The position numbers and the translations under genes were made by a program. From NCBI RefSeq assembly GCF_050586465.1, contig NZ_JBOCEG010000004.1, positions 310,001 through 374,000 of the forward strand: 64,000 nt of DNA, written 5' to 3'. This document shows positions 34,327 through 42,565 of the stretch, piece by piece. The first letter of the stretch is position 1; every line of letters begins with the position of its first letter. The DNA comes from CAJXYS01 sp913063035. Its GTDB lineage: Bacteria; Pseudomonadota; Alphaproteobacteria; Rhodobacterales; Rhodobacteraceae. The notes beneath the pieces were generated by a model. That model was not told the DNA's origin, searched no databases, and saw only the letters and a list, made by a program, of their open reading frames with translations.

Positions 34327-35190
34327 TCAGAGCCCGTTCACCGGGACCTTGAGATAGGTGTTGCCGTCATCTTCCGCCGGCGGCATCTGGCCGGCGCGCA
34401 TGTTGACCTGCAGCGACGGGATGATCAGCCGGGGCATCTTGAGCGTCGCATCGCGCTCGGTCCGCATCTTGACGAAGGCATCCTTGTCGGCATCGCCGCC
34501 CACGTGGATGTTGCGGGCCTTCTCCTCGGCGACCGTGGTCTCCCAGGCATAGTCGTCGCGCCCCGGGGCCTTGTAGTCGTGGCCGACGAAGATCCGGGTG
34601 TCGTCGGGCAGGGCGAGGATCTTCTGGATCGAGCCATAGAGCGTCTCGGCCGAACCGCCGGGGAAGTCGCAGCGCGCGGTGCCGAAATCGGGCATGAACA
34701 GCGTGTCGCCCACGAAGGCCGCGTCGCCGATCACGTAGGTCAGGCAGGCCGGCGTGTGGCCGGGCGTGTGCAGCACGCGGGCCTCGAGCGCGCCGATCCG
34801 GAAGCTGTCGCCCTCGACGAAGAGCCTGTCGAACTGGCTGCCGTCGCGCTGGAACTCGGTGCCCTCGTTGAAGACCTTCCCGAAGGTGTCCTGCACGACC
34901 ATGATCCGGTCGCCGATGCCGATCTTGCCGCCCACTTCCTGCTGGATGTAGGGCGCGGCGGACAGGTGGTCGGCATGGACATGGGTCTCGAGGATCCATT
35001 CGACCCTGAGACCCTGGTCGGTCACGTAGCGGATGATCGCGTCGGCCGAGCGCGTGTCGGTCCGCCCCGACGCATAGTCGAAATCCAGCACCGAATCGAC
35101 GATGGCGCAGGCATCGCTGGCGGGATCCTTGACCACGAAAGAGGCGGTGAAGGTGGCTTCGTCGAAGAAGGCTTTGACGTCGGGTTTCAT
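34327..35190 (-). CDS. Persulfide dioxygenase-like MBL-fold metallohydrolase (ETHE1/Blh type)
   Basis: A 287-residue metallo-beta-lactamase-fold protein. The metal motif THVHADHLSAA (HxHxDH) lies near residue 68, with later HTPGHTPACLTY, GDTLFMPDFG and VGHDY motifs, as in ETHE1-like glutathione persulfide dioxygenases and the Blh protein. It likely oxidises persulfide made by SQR to sulfite in the cytoplasm. The ATG at 35190 has TCGGAGGACC upstream. It leads an operon with the SQR fusion gene. Confidence 0.9.
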   Translation of the reverse strand: MKPDVKAFFDEATFTASFVVKDPASDACAIVDSVLDFDYASGRTDTRSADAIIRYVTDQGLRVEWILETHVHADHLSAAPYIQQEVGGKIGIGDRIMVVQDTFGKVFNEGTEFQRDGSQFDRLFVEGDSFRIGALEARVLHTPGHTPACLTYVIGDAAFVGDTLFMPDFGTARCDFPGGSAETLYGSIQKILALPDDTRIFVGHDYKAPGRDDYAWETTVAEEKARNIHVGGDADKDAFVKMRTERDATLKMPRLIIPSLQVNMRAGQMPPAEDDGNTYLKVPVNGL

Positions 35191-35221
35191 GCGGTCCTCC
35201 GAATCTCTCTGCATGCGCCGG

Positions 35222-35249
35222 TATATAGGGATACAGCGTTAGATTGCAA
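35222..35249 (-). promoter_or_regulatory. Candidate promoter of the sulfide-oxidation operon
   Basis: On the minus strand TTGCAA (35244-35249) and TATATA (35222-35227) are 16 bp apart, about 32 bp before the MBL-gene ATG, in an AT-rich island that contrasts with the surrounding GC-rich DNA. Confidence 0.5.
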
Positions 35250-35267
35250 TGTTTGAATATATCAATC
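35242..35267. promoter_or_regulatory. Candidate operator (inverted repeat) in the sulfide-operon promoter
   Basis: GATTG (35242-35246) and CAATC (35263-35267) form the outer arms of a 26-bp AT-rich inverted repeat overlapping the -35 box; within it TTGA and TCAA (35252-35264) form a second, inner pair. Similar operons are controlled by BigR/SqrR-type ArsR regulators that sense persulfide. No regulator gene is adjacent here, so binding is inference. Confidence 0.35.
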
Positions 35268-35296
35268 GGACGGCCTCGGCCGCGGCGCGCTGACGC

Positions 35297-35307
35297 GGGG
35301 GGGGGGG
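35297..35307. repeat. Homopolymeric G11 tract
   Basis: Eleven consecutive G residues lie two bases beyond the stop of the phosphoglycolate phosphatase gene. On that gene's transcript this is C11. It is the longest homopolymer I noticed and could be length-variable or a sequencing artefact; it does not affect any reading frame. Confidence 0.9.
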
Positions 35308-35309
35308 CG

Positions 35310-35993
35310 CTACGCGGTCCGGGGCATCAGCCGGTCCACCAGGCCCGGCAGCGCCGCGAAGCTGTCGAAGCGCGCGTCATGGGGCAGGGCGTCCACCGGG
35401 GTCTTCCGGTAGCCCTCGGTGTAAAGCGCGAAGGGCAGCCCGGCGCGGGCCGCCGTCTCTGCGTCGACCTCGCTGTCGCCCACATAGACTGCGGGTATGG
35501 CGCCCAGTTCGCCGACCGCCTGCAGCAGGGGCGCCGGATCCGGTTTGCGTACGGGCAGACTGTCGCCGCCGACCACCGCCTCGAAAACCGGCGCAAGCCC
35601 GAGATGCGCCAGCACCGCCCGCGCCGGGGCCACGGGCTTGTTCGTGCAGATCGCCAGCCGGTGCCCGGCCGCCCGCAGCGCGGCGAGCGCCCCGCCCACC
35701 CCGGGATAGACCCGGGTCAGGTGAACCGCCGATTCGTAGCGCGCGAGGAACCCGGACAAGAGCCGCGCATGCGCCGCCGGCTCCGGGTCGCGCCCGGCCG
35801 CCGCCATCATGCGCGCGACGAAGACGCCTGCGCCGTTGCCGATGAAGCGGCGCGTCTCTTCCGCCGTGATCGGGGGCAGGCCCTCGGCGGCCAGCACGGC
35901 GTTGGCGGCCTGCTGGATGTCCGGCGCCGAGTCGATCAGCGTGCCGTCGAGATCGAAGACGACCGCACCGCGCCCGGGGGACAGGCCGGTCAC
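35310..35993 (-). CDS. gph: Phosphoglycolate phosphatase (HAD superfamily)
   Basis: A 227-residue HAD hydrolase: motif I AVVFDLDGTLIDSAPD near the N-terminus, motif II Thr in ICTNKP, motif III Lys in VRKPDPAP and motif IV VGDSEVDAETA. It would dephosphorylate 2-phosphoglycolate. The GTG at 35993, eleven bases after rpe and behind a GAGG, is chosen; the longer frame overlaps rpe by about 60 bp. The rpe-gph pairing is common in proteobacteria and supports the name. Confidence 0.9.
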   Translation of the reverse strand: MTGLSPGRGAVVFDLDGTLIDSAPDIQQAANAVLAAEGLPPITAEETRRFIGNGAGVFVARMMAAAGRDPEPAAHARLLSGFLARYESAVHLTRVYPGVGGALAALRAAGHRLAICTNKPVAPARAVLAHLGLAPVFEAVVGGDSLPVRKPDPAPLLQAVGELGAIPAVYVGDSEVDAETAARAGLPFALYTEGYRKTPVDALPHDARFDSFAALPGLVDRLMPRTA

Positions 35994-36003
35994 GCTGGCC
36001 GCC

Positions 36004-36705
36004 TCAGGCCATCTGCCCGGTCGCGGCCTCGGCCGCGGCGCGGATCGCGCGGATGTTCTCGCCATAGGGCGCGGGGTCCGCGACCGACCCGCCCCGGAAG
36101 ACGGCCGATCCGGCGACCAGAACGTCCGCGCCCGCCGCGGCGACCAGCGGTGCCGTCTCGGGCGTCACGCCGCCGTCGATCTCGATATGCACGGGGCGGT
36201 CGCCGATCATGGCGCGAAGCCGCTTCACCTTGTCGATCTGGGAATGGATGAACTTCTGCCCGCCGAAGCCCGGGTTGACCGTCATCACGCAGACCAGGTC
36301 CACCATGTCGAGCAGGTAGTCCACGTCCTCGATCCCGGTCCCGGGATTGATGGCGAGCCCCGCCTTCGCCCCGCTCGCGCGGATCGCCTGCAGCGTGCGG
36401 TGGGTGTGCGCCCCGGACTCGAGATGGGCGGTGATGATGTCGGCGCCGGCCTCGGCGAAGGCCGCGATATAGGGATCCACCGGCGCGATCATCAGGTGCA
36501 CGTCCATCACCGTCTTCACATGGGGCCGGATCGCCTTCACCAGGGGCGGGCCGAAGGTGAGGTTGGGCACGAAATGCCCGTCCATCACGTCGACATGCAC
36601 CCAGTCGCAGCCCTGGGCCTCGATCGCCGCGCATTCGCGGCCGAAATCCGCGAAATCCGCGGACAGGATCGAGGGGGCGATCTTGATCGATCGGTCGAAG
36701 CTCAT
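36004..36705 (-). CDS. rpe: Ribulose-phosphate 3-epimerase
   Basis: A 233-residue TIM-barrel epimerase of the pentose phosphate and Calvin pathways. Metal and catalytic motifs are SILSADFADFG, HVDVMDGHFVPNLTFGP, DVHLMI, VNPGFGGQKFI and EIDGGVTPETAPL. The ATG at 36705 (GGAGAG upstream) is used rather than the longer frame. gph follows 10 bp downstream in the same operon. Confidence 0.97.
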   Translation of the reverse strand: MSFDRSIKIAPSILSADFADFGRECAAIEAQGCDWVHVDVMDGHFVPNLTFGPPLVKAIRPHVKTVMDVHLMIAPVDPYIAAFAEAGADIITAHLESGAHTHRTLQAIRASGAKAGLAINPGTGIEDVDYLLDMVDLVCVMTVNPGFGGQKFIHSQIDKVKRLRAMIGDRPVHIEIDGGVTPETAPLVAAAGADVLVAGSAVFRGGSVADPAPYGENIRAIRAAAEAATGQMA

Positions 36706-36787
36706 GGCGCGCTCTCCTTCTGGGCCGGCTCGGCCCATCGCATAGCGCGGTCCGTGCCCTGGCGTCCAGAACCCTTCATCGTTCCGG

Positions 36788-36827
36788 AAATATCCTCGGG
36801 GGGTCCGGGGGGCAGACGGCCCCCCGG
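36788..36827 (-). other. Stem-loop followed by a GAGGATATTT box
   Basis: On the minus strand a 9-bp stem (36819-36827 with 36805-36813, loop five bases) of almost pure G/C is followed after CCCCCC by GAGGATATTT (36788-36797). It lies between the end of the DoeD-like aminotransferase gene and rpe. From memory, similar hairpin-plus-GAGGATATTT elements recur between genes in Rhodobacteraceae; function unknown, possibly transcription termination. Confidence 0.6.
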
Positions 36828-36843
36828 CGCCCGACGGGAGCGC

Positions 36844-38214
36844 TCAGCCCAGGACCGACGCCACCGCGGTCCGGGTCTTGTCGACGATGATGTCGGCCTC
36901 GGCCGCGCTCAGGCAGAGCGGGGGGGCGAAGCCGAGGATGTCGCCCTGCGGCATGGCGCGGCCGATCACCCCCTCGCGCACCAGCGCGCCGGCGACCGCG
37001 GCGCCGATCTTCTTGTCCGGGTCGAAGAAGACGCGGCCGTCCTTCTTCTCGACGAACTCGACGGCACAGAGCATCCCCTCGCCGCGAACCTCGCCCACAT
37101 TCGGGTGATCGGCCAGCGCGGTCTTCATCGCGTCGACGAAATAGCGCCCGGTCCGGCCGGCGTTCTCGACCAGCCCCAGCTTGTCGATCAGCGCGAGGTT
37201 GGCGATGCCCGCGGCCGCGCCGATCGGGTGGGCGGAATAGGTCCAGCCATGGCCGATCGGGCCGAGCGCGTCCGTGCCCTCTTCGAGACCCTTCCAGATC
37301 CTGTCCGAGACGATCGAGCCCGAGAGCGGCGCATAGGCAGAGGTCAGCCCCTTGGCGATGGTGATGATGTCGGGCTCAAGCCCGTAATGGGTCGAGCCCA
37401 TCATCGATCCGGTGCGCCCGAAGCCGGTGACCACCTCGTCGGCGATCAGCAGGATGTCGTGCTTCTTCAGGATCGGCTGTATCGCCTCCCAGTAGCCGGC
37501 CGGCGGCGGCACGATGCCCCCGGTGCCGAGCAGCGGCTCGCCGATGAAGGCGCCGATGGTCTCGGGGCCCTCGCGCGCGATCAGCGCCTCGAGCTCGGCC
37601 GCGCAATGGGCGGTGAACTCTTCCTCGCTCATGTCGAGATCGTCGCGGCGGAAGTAATAGGGCGCCTCGGTGTGGATCACCTGCGCCAGCGGCAGGTCGA
37701 ACGCCTTGTGGAACAGCTCGAGCCCGGTCAGCGACCCGGTCATCAGGCCCGAGCCGTGATAGCCGCGCCAGCGCGAGATGATCTTCTTCTTCTGGGGCTT
37801 GCCGCGAACGTTGTTGTAGTACCAGACCAGTTTCACGTTGGTCTCGTTCGCGTCCGATCCCCCGAGCCCGAAATAGACCTTCGACATGTGCGCCGGCGCG
37901 CGGTCGAGGATCATCTTGGCCAGCGTGATCGAGGCCTCGGTGCCGTGGCCGACATAGGCGTGGTAATAGGCCAGCTCGTGGGCCTGCCTGGCGATGGCCT
38001 CGGCGATCTCGGTGCGGCCGTAGCCCACGTTCACGCAGTAGAGCCCGGCGAAGCCGTCCAGCAGGCGGGTGCCGTCGCGGTCCTCGATATAGACGCCCTC
38101 GCCGCCCTTGACGATCCGGTTCGGCGCGTCGCCGCGGGCGAACTGCGCCAGGTGCGTCGAGGGGTGGAAGAAGTTGTCACGGTCCCACTGGTCGAGTTGA
38201 TCGTTCTTGAGCAT
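36844..38214 (-). CDS. Class III PLP aminotransferase, DoeD/Atf-like
   Basis: A 456-residue fold-type I aminotransferase. The PLP lysine is in ITIAKGLTSAYAPLSG and the Asp in LLIADEVVTGFGRTG; YHGSGLMTGSLTG and EPLLGTGGIVPPP are typical of omega-amino acid:pyruvate transaminases. In ectoine-degrading Ruegeria and Halomonas, such a gene (atf/doeD) converts L-2,4-diaminobutyrate to aspartate semialdehyde; its place beside ssd, asnC and eut genes supports that role. The ATG at 38214 (MLKNDQLDQWDRDNFFHP) fits homologues. Taurine or putrescine as substrate would be alternatives without the context. Confidence 0.85.
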   Translation of the reverse strand: MLKNDQLDQWDRDNFFHPSTHLAQFARGDAPNRIVKGGEGVYIEDRDGTRLLDGFAGLYCVNVGYGRTEIAEAIARQAHELAYYHAYVGHGTEASITLAKMILDRAPAHMSKVYFGLGGSDANETNVKLVWYYNNVRGKPQKKKIISRWRGYHGSGLMTGSLTGLELFHKAFDLPLAQVIHTEAPYYFRRDDLDMSEEEFTAHCAAELEALIAREGPETIGAFIGEPLLGTGGIVPPPAGYWEAIQPILKKHDILLIADEVVTGFGRTGSMMGSTHYGLEPDIITIAKGLTSAYAPLSGSIVSDRIWKGLEEGTDALGPIGHGWTYSAHPIGAAAGIANLALIDKLGLVENAGRTGRYFVDAMKTALADHPNVGEVRGEGMLCAVEFVEKKDGRVFFDPDKKIGAAVAGALVREGVIGRAMPQGDILGFAPPLCLSAAEADIIVDKTRTAVASVLG

Positions 38215-38230
38215 CGTCACTGTCCTTTCC

Positions 38231-39715
38231 TCATGCCCAGTCGCGGCAGACATACTTGACTTCGGTGAAGGCCTCCATCCCCAGCCGGGCGCCTTCGCGG
38301 TTGATGCCGGACTGCTTGTAGCCGCCGAAGGGGATCGGCGCGCCGGTGACCTTGGTGCGGTTCACGGCGACCATGCCGTATTCCAGCGACCGCGAGGCGC
38401 GGTAGATGCGCCGCGGGTCCATCGTGTGAAGATAGGCCACCAGGCCGTACTCGGTATCGTTGGCGCGGGCCAGCACCTCCTCCTCGGTGTCGAAGGGGGT
38501 GATGGCGGCCACCGGCCCGAAGGTCTCCTCGTGCATGATCAGCGCCGCGTCGGGCACGTCGGCCAGCACGGTCGGCTGGAAAAACAGGGGTCCGGCGGCG
38601 TGCCGGGCGCCGCCGGTCAACACGCGCGCGCCCCTGGCCCGGGCGTCGGCGACGTGCTCTTCCTGCTTGGCGACGGCCTTCTCGTTCATCAGCGGGCCGA
38701 TATCCGGATCGTCGAGCCCGCTTGCCACGGACAGCCGTTCGGTGGCGGCCGCGAAGCGGCGGCAGAACGCGTCATAGACCGGGCGTTCCACGTAGAAGCG
38801 GTTGGCGCCCAGGCAGTCCTGCCCGCTGGTGGCGAACTTGGCCTTCACCGCCTCCTCGACGGCCTGGTCCATGTCGGCGTCGGCGAACAGCAGGAACGGG
38901 GCGTGGCCGCCCAGCTCCATCACCAGCCGCTTGACCGTGTCCGCGCTCTGGCGGTAGAGCAGCCGGCCGATCTCGGTCGAGCCGGTGAAGGACAGCGCGC
39001 GCACCCGCCGTGCCTTGGTCCAGGGTTCCACGACGGTGCCGGCGCGTCCCGTGACGACGTTGAAGGCGCCGCCGGGGATGCCGGCGCGCTCGGCCAGCTC
39101 CGCCAGGGCCAGCGCCGAGAACGGCGTTTCGCCCGAGGGATGCGCGACGACCGTGCAGCCCGCGGCCATCGCCGCGCCGGCCTTGCGGGTCAGCATGGCC
39201 GAGGGGAAATTCCACGGCGTGATCAGCGCCGCGACGCCCACCGGCTCGCGCCAGATCTCGACCTCGGCGTCGGGCAGGTGGCTGGTGACGCCCTCGATGT
39301 TCGGGCGCTTGGCTTCCTCGCCGTAGAACTCGAGGAAGGAGGCGGCGTAATCGATCTCGCCGCGGGCCTCTGAGATCGGCTTGCCCTGTTCGAGCGTCAT
39401 GATCAGCGCCAGGTCTTCCTTGTGCGCCATCATCAGCTCGAACCAGCGCCGCAGCAGCCGCGACCGCTCCTGCGGCAGCAGCCCCGACCATGTCGCGAAG
39501 GCGTCATGCGCGGCGTCGACCGCGGCGGCGCTCTCTTCGGCCGAGAGGCTGGCGACCTCGCCCAGCCACGACCCGTCGGCCGGGTTCGTGACCGCCAGCG
39601 TGTCGCCATTGGCCGCGCCGCACCATTTGCCGCCGATATAGGAGAACTGCCGCACGAGGCGCGGATCGGCCAGCTGGGCGAGCGCGCTCTTGGGCAGGGG
39701 CGTTTGCTGGGTCAT
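38231..39715 (-). CDS. NAD(P)-dependent semialdehyde dehydrogenase, DoeC/Ssd-like
   Basis: A 494-residue aldehyde dehydrogenase of the GabD type. The catalytic Glu is in VMELGGHAPFLLF (about 260) and the Cys in TSGQDCLGANRFYV (about 295); the NAD fold GSTEIGRLLYRQ is intact. In the ectoine pathway it would oxidise aspartate semialdehyde to aspartate; succinate semialdehyde is the usual default annotation. It ends 16 bp before the aminotransferase start, so the two are one unit, preceded by the phased repeat array. Confidence 0.88.
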   Translation of the reverse strand: MTQQTPLPKSALAQLADPRLVRQFSYIGGKWCGAANGDTLAVTNPADGSWLGEVASLSAEESAAAVDAAHDAFATWSGLLPQERSRLLRRWFELMMAHKEDLALIMTLEQGKPISEARGEIDYAASFLEFYGEEAKRPNIEGVTSHLPDAEVEIWREPVGVAALITPWNFPSAMLTRKAGAAMAAGCTVVAHPSGETPFSALALAELAERAGIPGGAFNVVTGRAGTVVEPWTKARRVRALSFTGSTEIGRLLYRQSADTVKRLVMELGGHAPFLLFADADMDQAVEEAVKAKFATSGQDCLGANRFYVERPVYDAFCRRFAAATERLSVASGLDDPDIGPLMNEKAVAKQEEHVADARARGARVLTGGARHAAGPLFFQPTVLADVPDAALIMHEETFGPVAAITPFDTEEEVLARANDTEYGLVAYLHTMDPRRIYRASRSLEYGMVAVNRTKVTGAPIPFGGYKQSGINREGARLGMEAFTEVKYVCRDWA

Positions 39716-39768
39716 CCGGTCCTCCTGTCACCGTGGTGTGTTCTGTCACAGGAGATATGCCGGGTGGC

Positions 39769-39842
39769 GCAGAGAAATTGACCATTTGCCGAGGCCCGGG
39801 CAGAGAATTCTGCTGGAGTAGCGCCGTTTTGCAGAGGATTCG
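39769..39842. repeat. Three GCAGAG direct repeats phased at 31 bp (candidate Lrp/AsnC operator)
   Basis: GCAGAG(A/G)A-type repeats start at 39769, 39800 and 39831, exactly 31 bp apart (three helical turns), within the 131-bp gap between asnC and ssd. A fourth GCAGAGGATT copy lies inside the asnC gene at 39884. Lrp/AsnC proteins often bind such phased sites as octamers, so these may be operators of the adjacent regulator at the ssd promoter. Confidence 0.6.
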
Positions 39843-39846
39843 CCTG

Positions 39847-40329
39847 CTATTCCGCGCCGTAGAGCAGATCCAGCGGAAGCGGCGCAGAGGATTTGACCGG
39901 CTTGGTCACGATGTAGGTGTAGTAGCGCGCGAGGCCGATCCGCGCTTCGAGCATCGCGTCGATCAGGCGCTGATAGGCGTCGATGTCGCGGGCCACCACC
40001 TGCATCAGATAGTCGAATCCGCCGCCGAGCGCCCAGCAGCCGATCACCTCGTCGTAATTGGCCATGGCCCTTTCGAAGGTCTGGAAGTTTCCCGCGGTGT
40101 GGCCCTGCAGTTCGACGGCCACGAAGACCATCACATGCGGCCCGAGCGCGCGGAGCGAGACCTCGGCGCGGTAGCCCTCGATCACGCCCGCCTTCTCGAG
40201 CCGCCTGAGCCGTTCCCAGCAGGGCGTGGGCGAGAGGTTTATGCGCTTGGCAAGCTCTGCCTTGGTGATCCGGCCCTCGGCCGAGAGCACCCGCAGCAGT
40301 TCGAGGTCGCGATCGTCGAGCCGGACCAT
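39847..40329 (-). CDS. Lrp/AsnC-family transcriptional regulator (DoeX/AsnC-like)
   Basis: A 160-residue DNA-binding protein: N-terminal winged helix-turn-helix (RITKAELAKRINLSPTPCWERLRRL) and C-terminal RAM effector domain (GPHVMVFVAVEL... CWALGGGFDYLMQV). In Halomonas and Ruegeria a homologue (DoeX/AsnC) sits in the ectoine-degradation operon and responds to diaminobutyrate derivatives. Four bases separate it from eutC, so it is read with eutB-eutC and may also act on the 31-bp-phased repeats next to it. Confidence 0.88.
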   Translation of the reverse strand: MVRLDDRDLELLRVLSAEGRITKAELAKRINLSPTPCWERLRRLEKAGVIEGYRAEVSLRALGPHVMVFVAVELQGHTAGNFQTFERAMANYDEVIGCWALGGGFDYLMQVVARDIDAYQRLIDAMLEARIGLARYYTYIVTKPVKSSAPLPLDLLYGAE

Positions 40330-40333
40330 GCGC

Positions 40334-41326
40334 TCAGGCCCGGATCGTGGTGCCGGCGCCGGCGGCCCCGATCACGCGGGCCGCATGCGTGGCGATGGCG
40401 GTGTCCTGCGCGCCGGTGCCGGTCAGGTCGCAGATGGTGATGTCGGCGTCCCGCTGCCGCGCCGTGACCCGGCCGGTGACGATCTCGCCCAGCTCCGGCG
40501 GGGTGCCGCCCGGCCAGTCACCGGTTTCCAGCGCGCGGCGCAGCTCGCCCATCGTCTCGCACTGGCTGACGCGGTCGCAGACATAGGCGTCCGCCGTGGC
40601 CAGCGCGCGGGGGTCGATCTCGTTCTTGCCGGCCTGGTCGGATCCCATCGCCGTGACGTGCAGGCCGGGATGCAGCCAGTCGGCCATCAGCACCGGCGCG
40701 CGCGCGGGCGTGGTGGTGACGACGAGCTGGCTCTCGGCCACCAGCCGCGCCGGGTCGGTGACCGGGACGGCGGCGACGCCCAGGGTCTCGGACAGCTCGG
40801 CGGCGCAGGCGGCGGCCTTGTCCGCGTCGCGCCCCCAGACCAGCAGGCGCGTGAAGGGCCGCACCAGATGCGCGGCCTGCATCTGCAGGCGGGCCTGCAC
40901 CCCGGTGCCGATCACGCCGGCCGTCTCGACGGTCGCGGGCGCCATGTGCCGTGCCGCGACGGCGCCCGCCGCCGCGGTGCGGATATCGGTGAGATAGCCG
41001 TTGTCCAGGAAGAGCGCCTCGACCAGCCCGGTCCTGGCCGAGAACAGGATCATCAGCCCGTTCAGGCTGGGCAGGCCGATCTTGGGATTGTCGAAGAAGC
41101 CTGGGCTGACCTTGATCGCGAACCCGTCGAAGCCGGGAATATAGGCGGTCTTGACGTCGACCTCGCCATGGGCGGCGGCGAGGTCCATCGACATCACCGG
41201 CGGCATCACGACGCCGCCCCCCGCGAGCGCGGCGAAAGCCGCCCCGATCACCTCCACGGTCTCGAGGTCCAGGCGGACGGCGCGGCGCAGCTCGTCCTCG
41301 GTGGCGATGCGGATGTCATGTGCCAT
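40334..41326 (-). CDS. eutC: Ornithine cyclodeaminase-like protein, ectoine utilisation EutC
   Basis: A 330-residue member of the OCD/mu-crystallin family. Seen are VDVKTAYIPGFDGFAIKVSPGFFDN near residue 55, the NAD-loop GVIGTGVQARLQMQA (about 137), and ITAMGSDQAGKNEIDP-type motif. In ectoine clusters EutC acts with EutB on hydroxyectoine-derived intermediates, but the exact reaction is unproven. It overlaps eutB by 11 bp and precedes asnC by 4 bp. Confidence 0.85.
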   Translation of the reverse strand: MAHDIRIATEDELRRAVRLDLETVEVIGAAFAALAGGGVVMPPVMSMDLAAAHGEVDVKTAYIPGFDGFAIKVSPGFFDNPKIGLPSLNGLMILFSARTGLVEALFLDNGYLTDIRTAAAGAVAARHMAPATVETAGVIGTGVQARLQMQAAHLVRPFTRLLVWGRDADKAAACAAELSETLGVAAVPVTDPARLVAESQLVVTTTPARAPVLMADWLHPGLHVTAMGSDQAGKNEIDPRALATADAYVCDRVSQCETMGELRRALETGDWPGGTPPELGEIVTGRVTARQRDADITICDLTGTGAQDTAIATHAARVIGAAGAGTTIRA

Positions 41327-42323
41327 AGGCGCGGCCTTTCACGGTATAGTCGCCGAGCTGGATATCCTGGCCGGTCACGATGCGGGTGAACATGTCCATG
41401 TCAAGGTTGCGGCCCGTGACGACGGTGGCCGCCGGCCCGTCGAGCGCCGGCAGCTTGCCGGCCTGGAGCGCCGCGATCCCCACGACGCAGGCGCCCTCGG
41501 CCACGATGCGATCCTCGTAGTAGAGCGTCTGCATGGCGCGGTAGATGTCTTCCTCGGTCACCAGCACGGTGGCGTCGAGATGGTCCCGGCAGAGCCCGAA
41601 GGAGAGTTGGTTGTTCATGCCGATCCCGCCGCCGAGACTGTCGGCGAGGCTCGCCACCTCCGCGACCTCGACGGGATGGCCGGCCGCGAGCGACTCGTGC
41701 ATCGCGGCGCCGCGGTCCATCGAGATGCCGATGACGCGGATCGCGGGATCGATGGATTTCGCGGCCAGCGCGACCCCGCCCGCCAGCCCGCCGCCCGACA
41801 GCGGCACCAGCAGCGTGCGCAGGTCCGGCCGCGCCGTCAGCATCTCCAGCCCGATCGTGCCCTGTCCGGCGATCACGGCCGGGTCGTCGAAGGGGGAAAT
41901 CTCGGTCAGCCCCTCCTCCGCGACGAGGCGCTGCGCCTCGGCCAGGGCGTCGTCCTGGCTGCACCCGACGATCCGCACCTCGCCCCCGAGCGCACGGATG
42001 CCGTCCACCTTTGCCTGCGGCACCAGCTCCGACATGCAGATCACCGCGCGGATGCCGCGCGCGCGGGCCGCGTAGGCCACGCCGCGCCCGTGATTGCCGG
42101 TCGAGCAGCAGGTCACGCCGGGCGTGTCCTCGGGCAGTTGCATCACCGCGTTGAGCGCCCCGCGCAGCTTGAAGGCGCCGATCGGCTGCATGTTCTCCAG
42201 CTTCAGCAGGAATTCCTGTCCCGCGAGATCGCTCAGAAACGGCGAGGGCACCAGCGGCGTGCCGGTCGCCACGCCGGCGATGTTTTTTTGGGCGTCGAAG
42301 ATGTCGGCTAGGCTCAGGGGCAT
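41316..42323 (-). CDS. eutB: Threonine dehydratase-like PLP protein, hydroxyectoine utilisation EutB
   Basis: A 335-residue fold-type II PLP enzyme with the PLP lysine in FKLRGALNAV, a substrate loop CSTGNHGRGVAYAA and the glycine-rich phosphate loop PLSGGGLAGGVAL. Homologues called EutB remove the hydroxyl group in hydroxyectoine degradation; it also resembles serine/threonine dehydratases. The ATG at 42323 is the family start; a long frame upstream reaches into the promoter region. Divergent from doeA with a 242-bp gap. Confidence 0.85.
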   Translation of the reverse strand: MPLSLADIFDAQKNIAGVATGTPLVPSPFLSDLAGQEFLLKLENMQPIGAFKLRGALNAVMQLPEDTPGVTCCSTGNHGRGVAYAARARGIRAVICMSELVPQAKVDGIRALGGEVRIVGCSQDDALAEAQRLVAEEGLTEISPFDDPAVIAGQGTIGLEMLTARPDLRTLLVPLSGGGLAGGVALAAKSIDPAIRVIGISMDRGAAMHESLAAGHPVEVAEVASLADSLGGGIGMNNQLSFGLCRDHLDATVLVTEEDIYRAMQTLYYEDRIVAEGACVVGIAALQAGKLPALDGPAATVVTGRNLDMDMFTRIVTGQDIQLGDYTVKGRAYGT

Positions 42324-42565
42324 GGCAGCTCCTTGTCGCGGATGGACAATTCGGTGTCGCCCGTGTTGGGGTAAGGGCGTCCACAAAGGGCATGTTGAGT
42401 CGCAGCATCGCCGCAGCGCGACCTCGGACCCGCTTTCGCCCGGCGTCCAGGTGCACACGGTGACCCAAAGCAGCATGTGACCCGCGCCAAAGTCAACTGC
42501 GCCGCAGTATGGCCCGTCGGTGCCCGATCGCGCGCGCGGTACGGAGGAGAGGGGAGAGGGCCGGA
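42324..42565. promoter_or_regulatory. Divergent eutB/doeA control region
   Basis: A 242-bp non-coding gap between two head-to-head ectoine genes must hold both promoters. I do not see a perfect palindrome, an FNR or ICE-type box, or the GCAGAG repeats found by ssd. The doeA ribosome-binding site is GGAGAGG-like at about 42545-42557. Confidence 0.5.

Noticed and set aside
39777..39782. TTGACC as a plus-strand -35 box
   Set aside because: Genes on both sides are read on the minus strand and no matching -10 or plus-strand gene follows.
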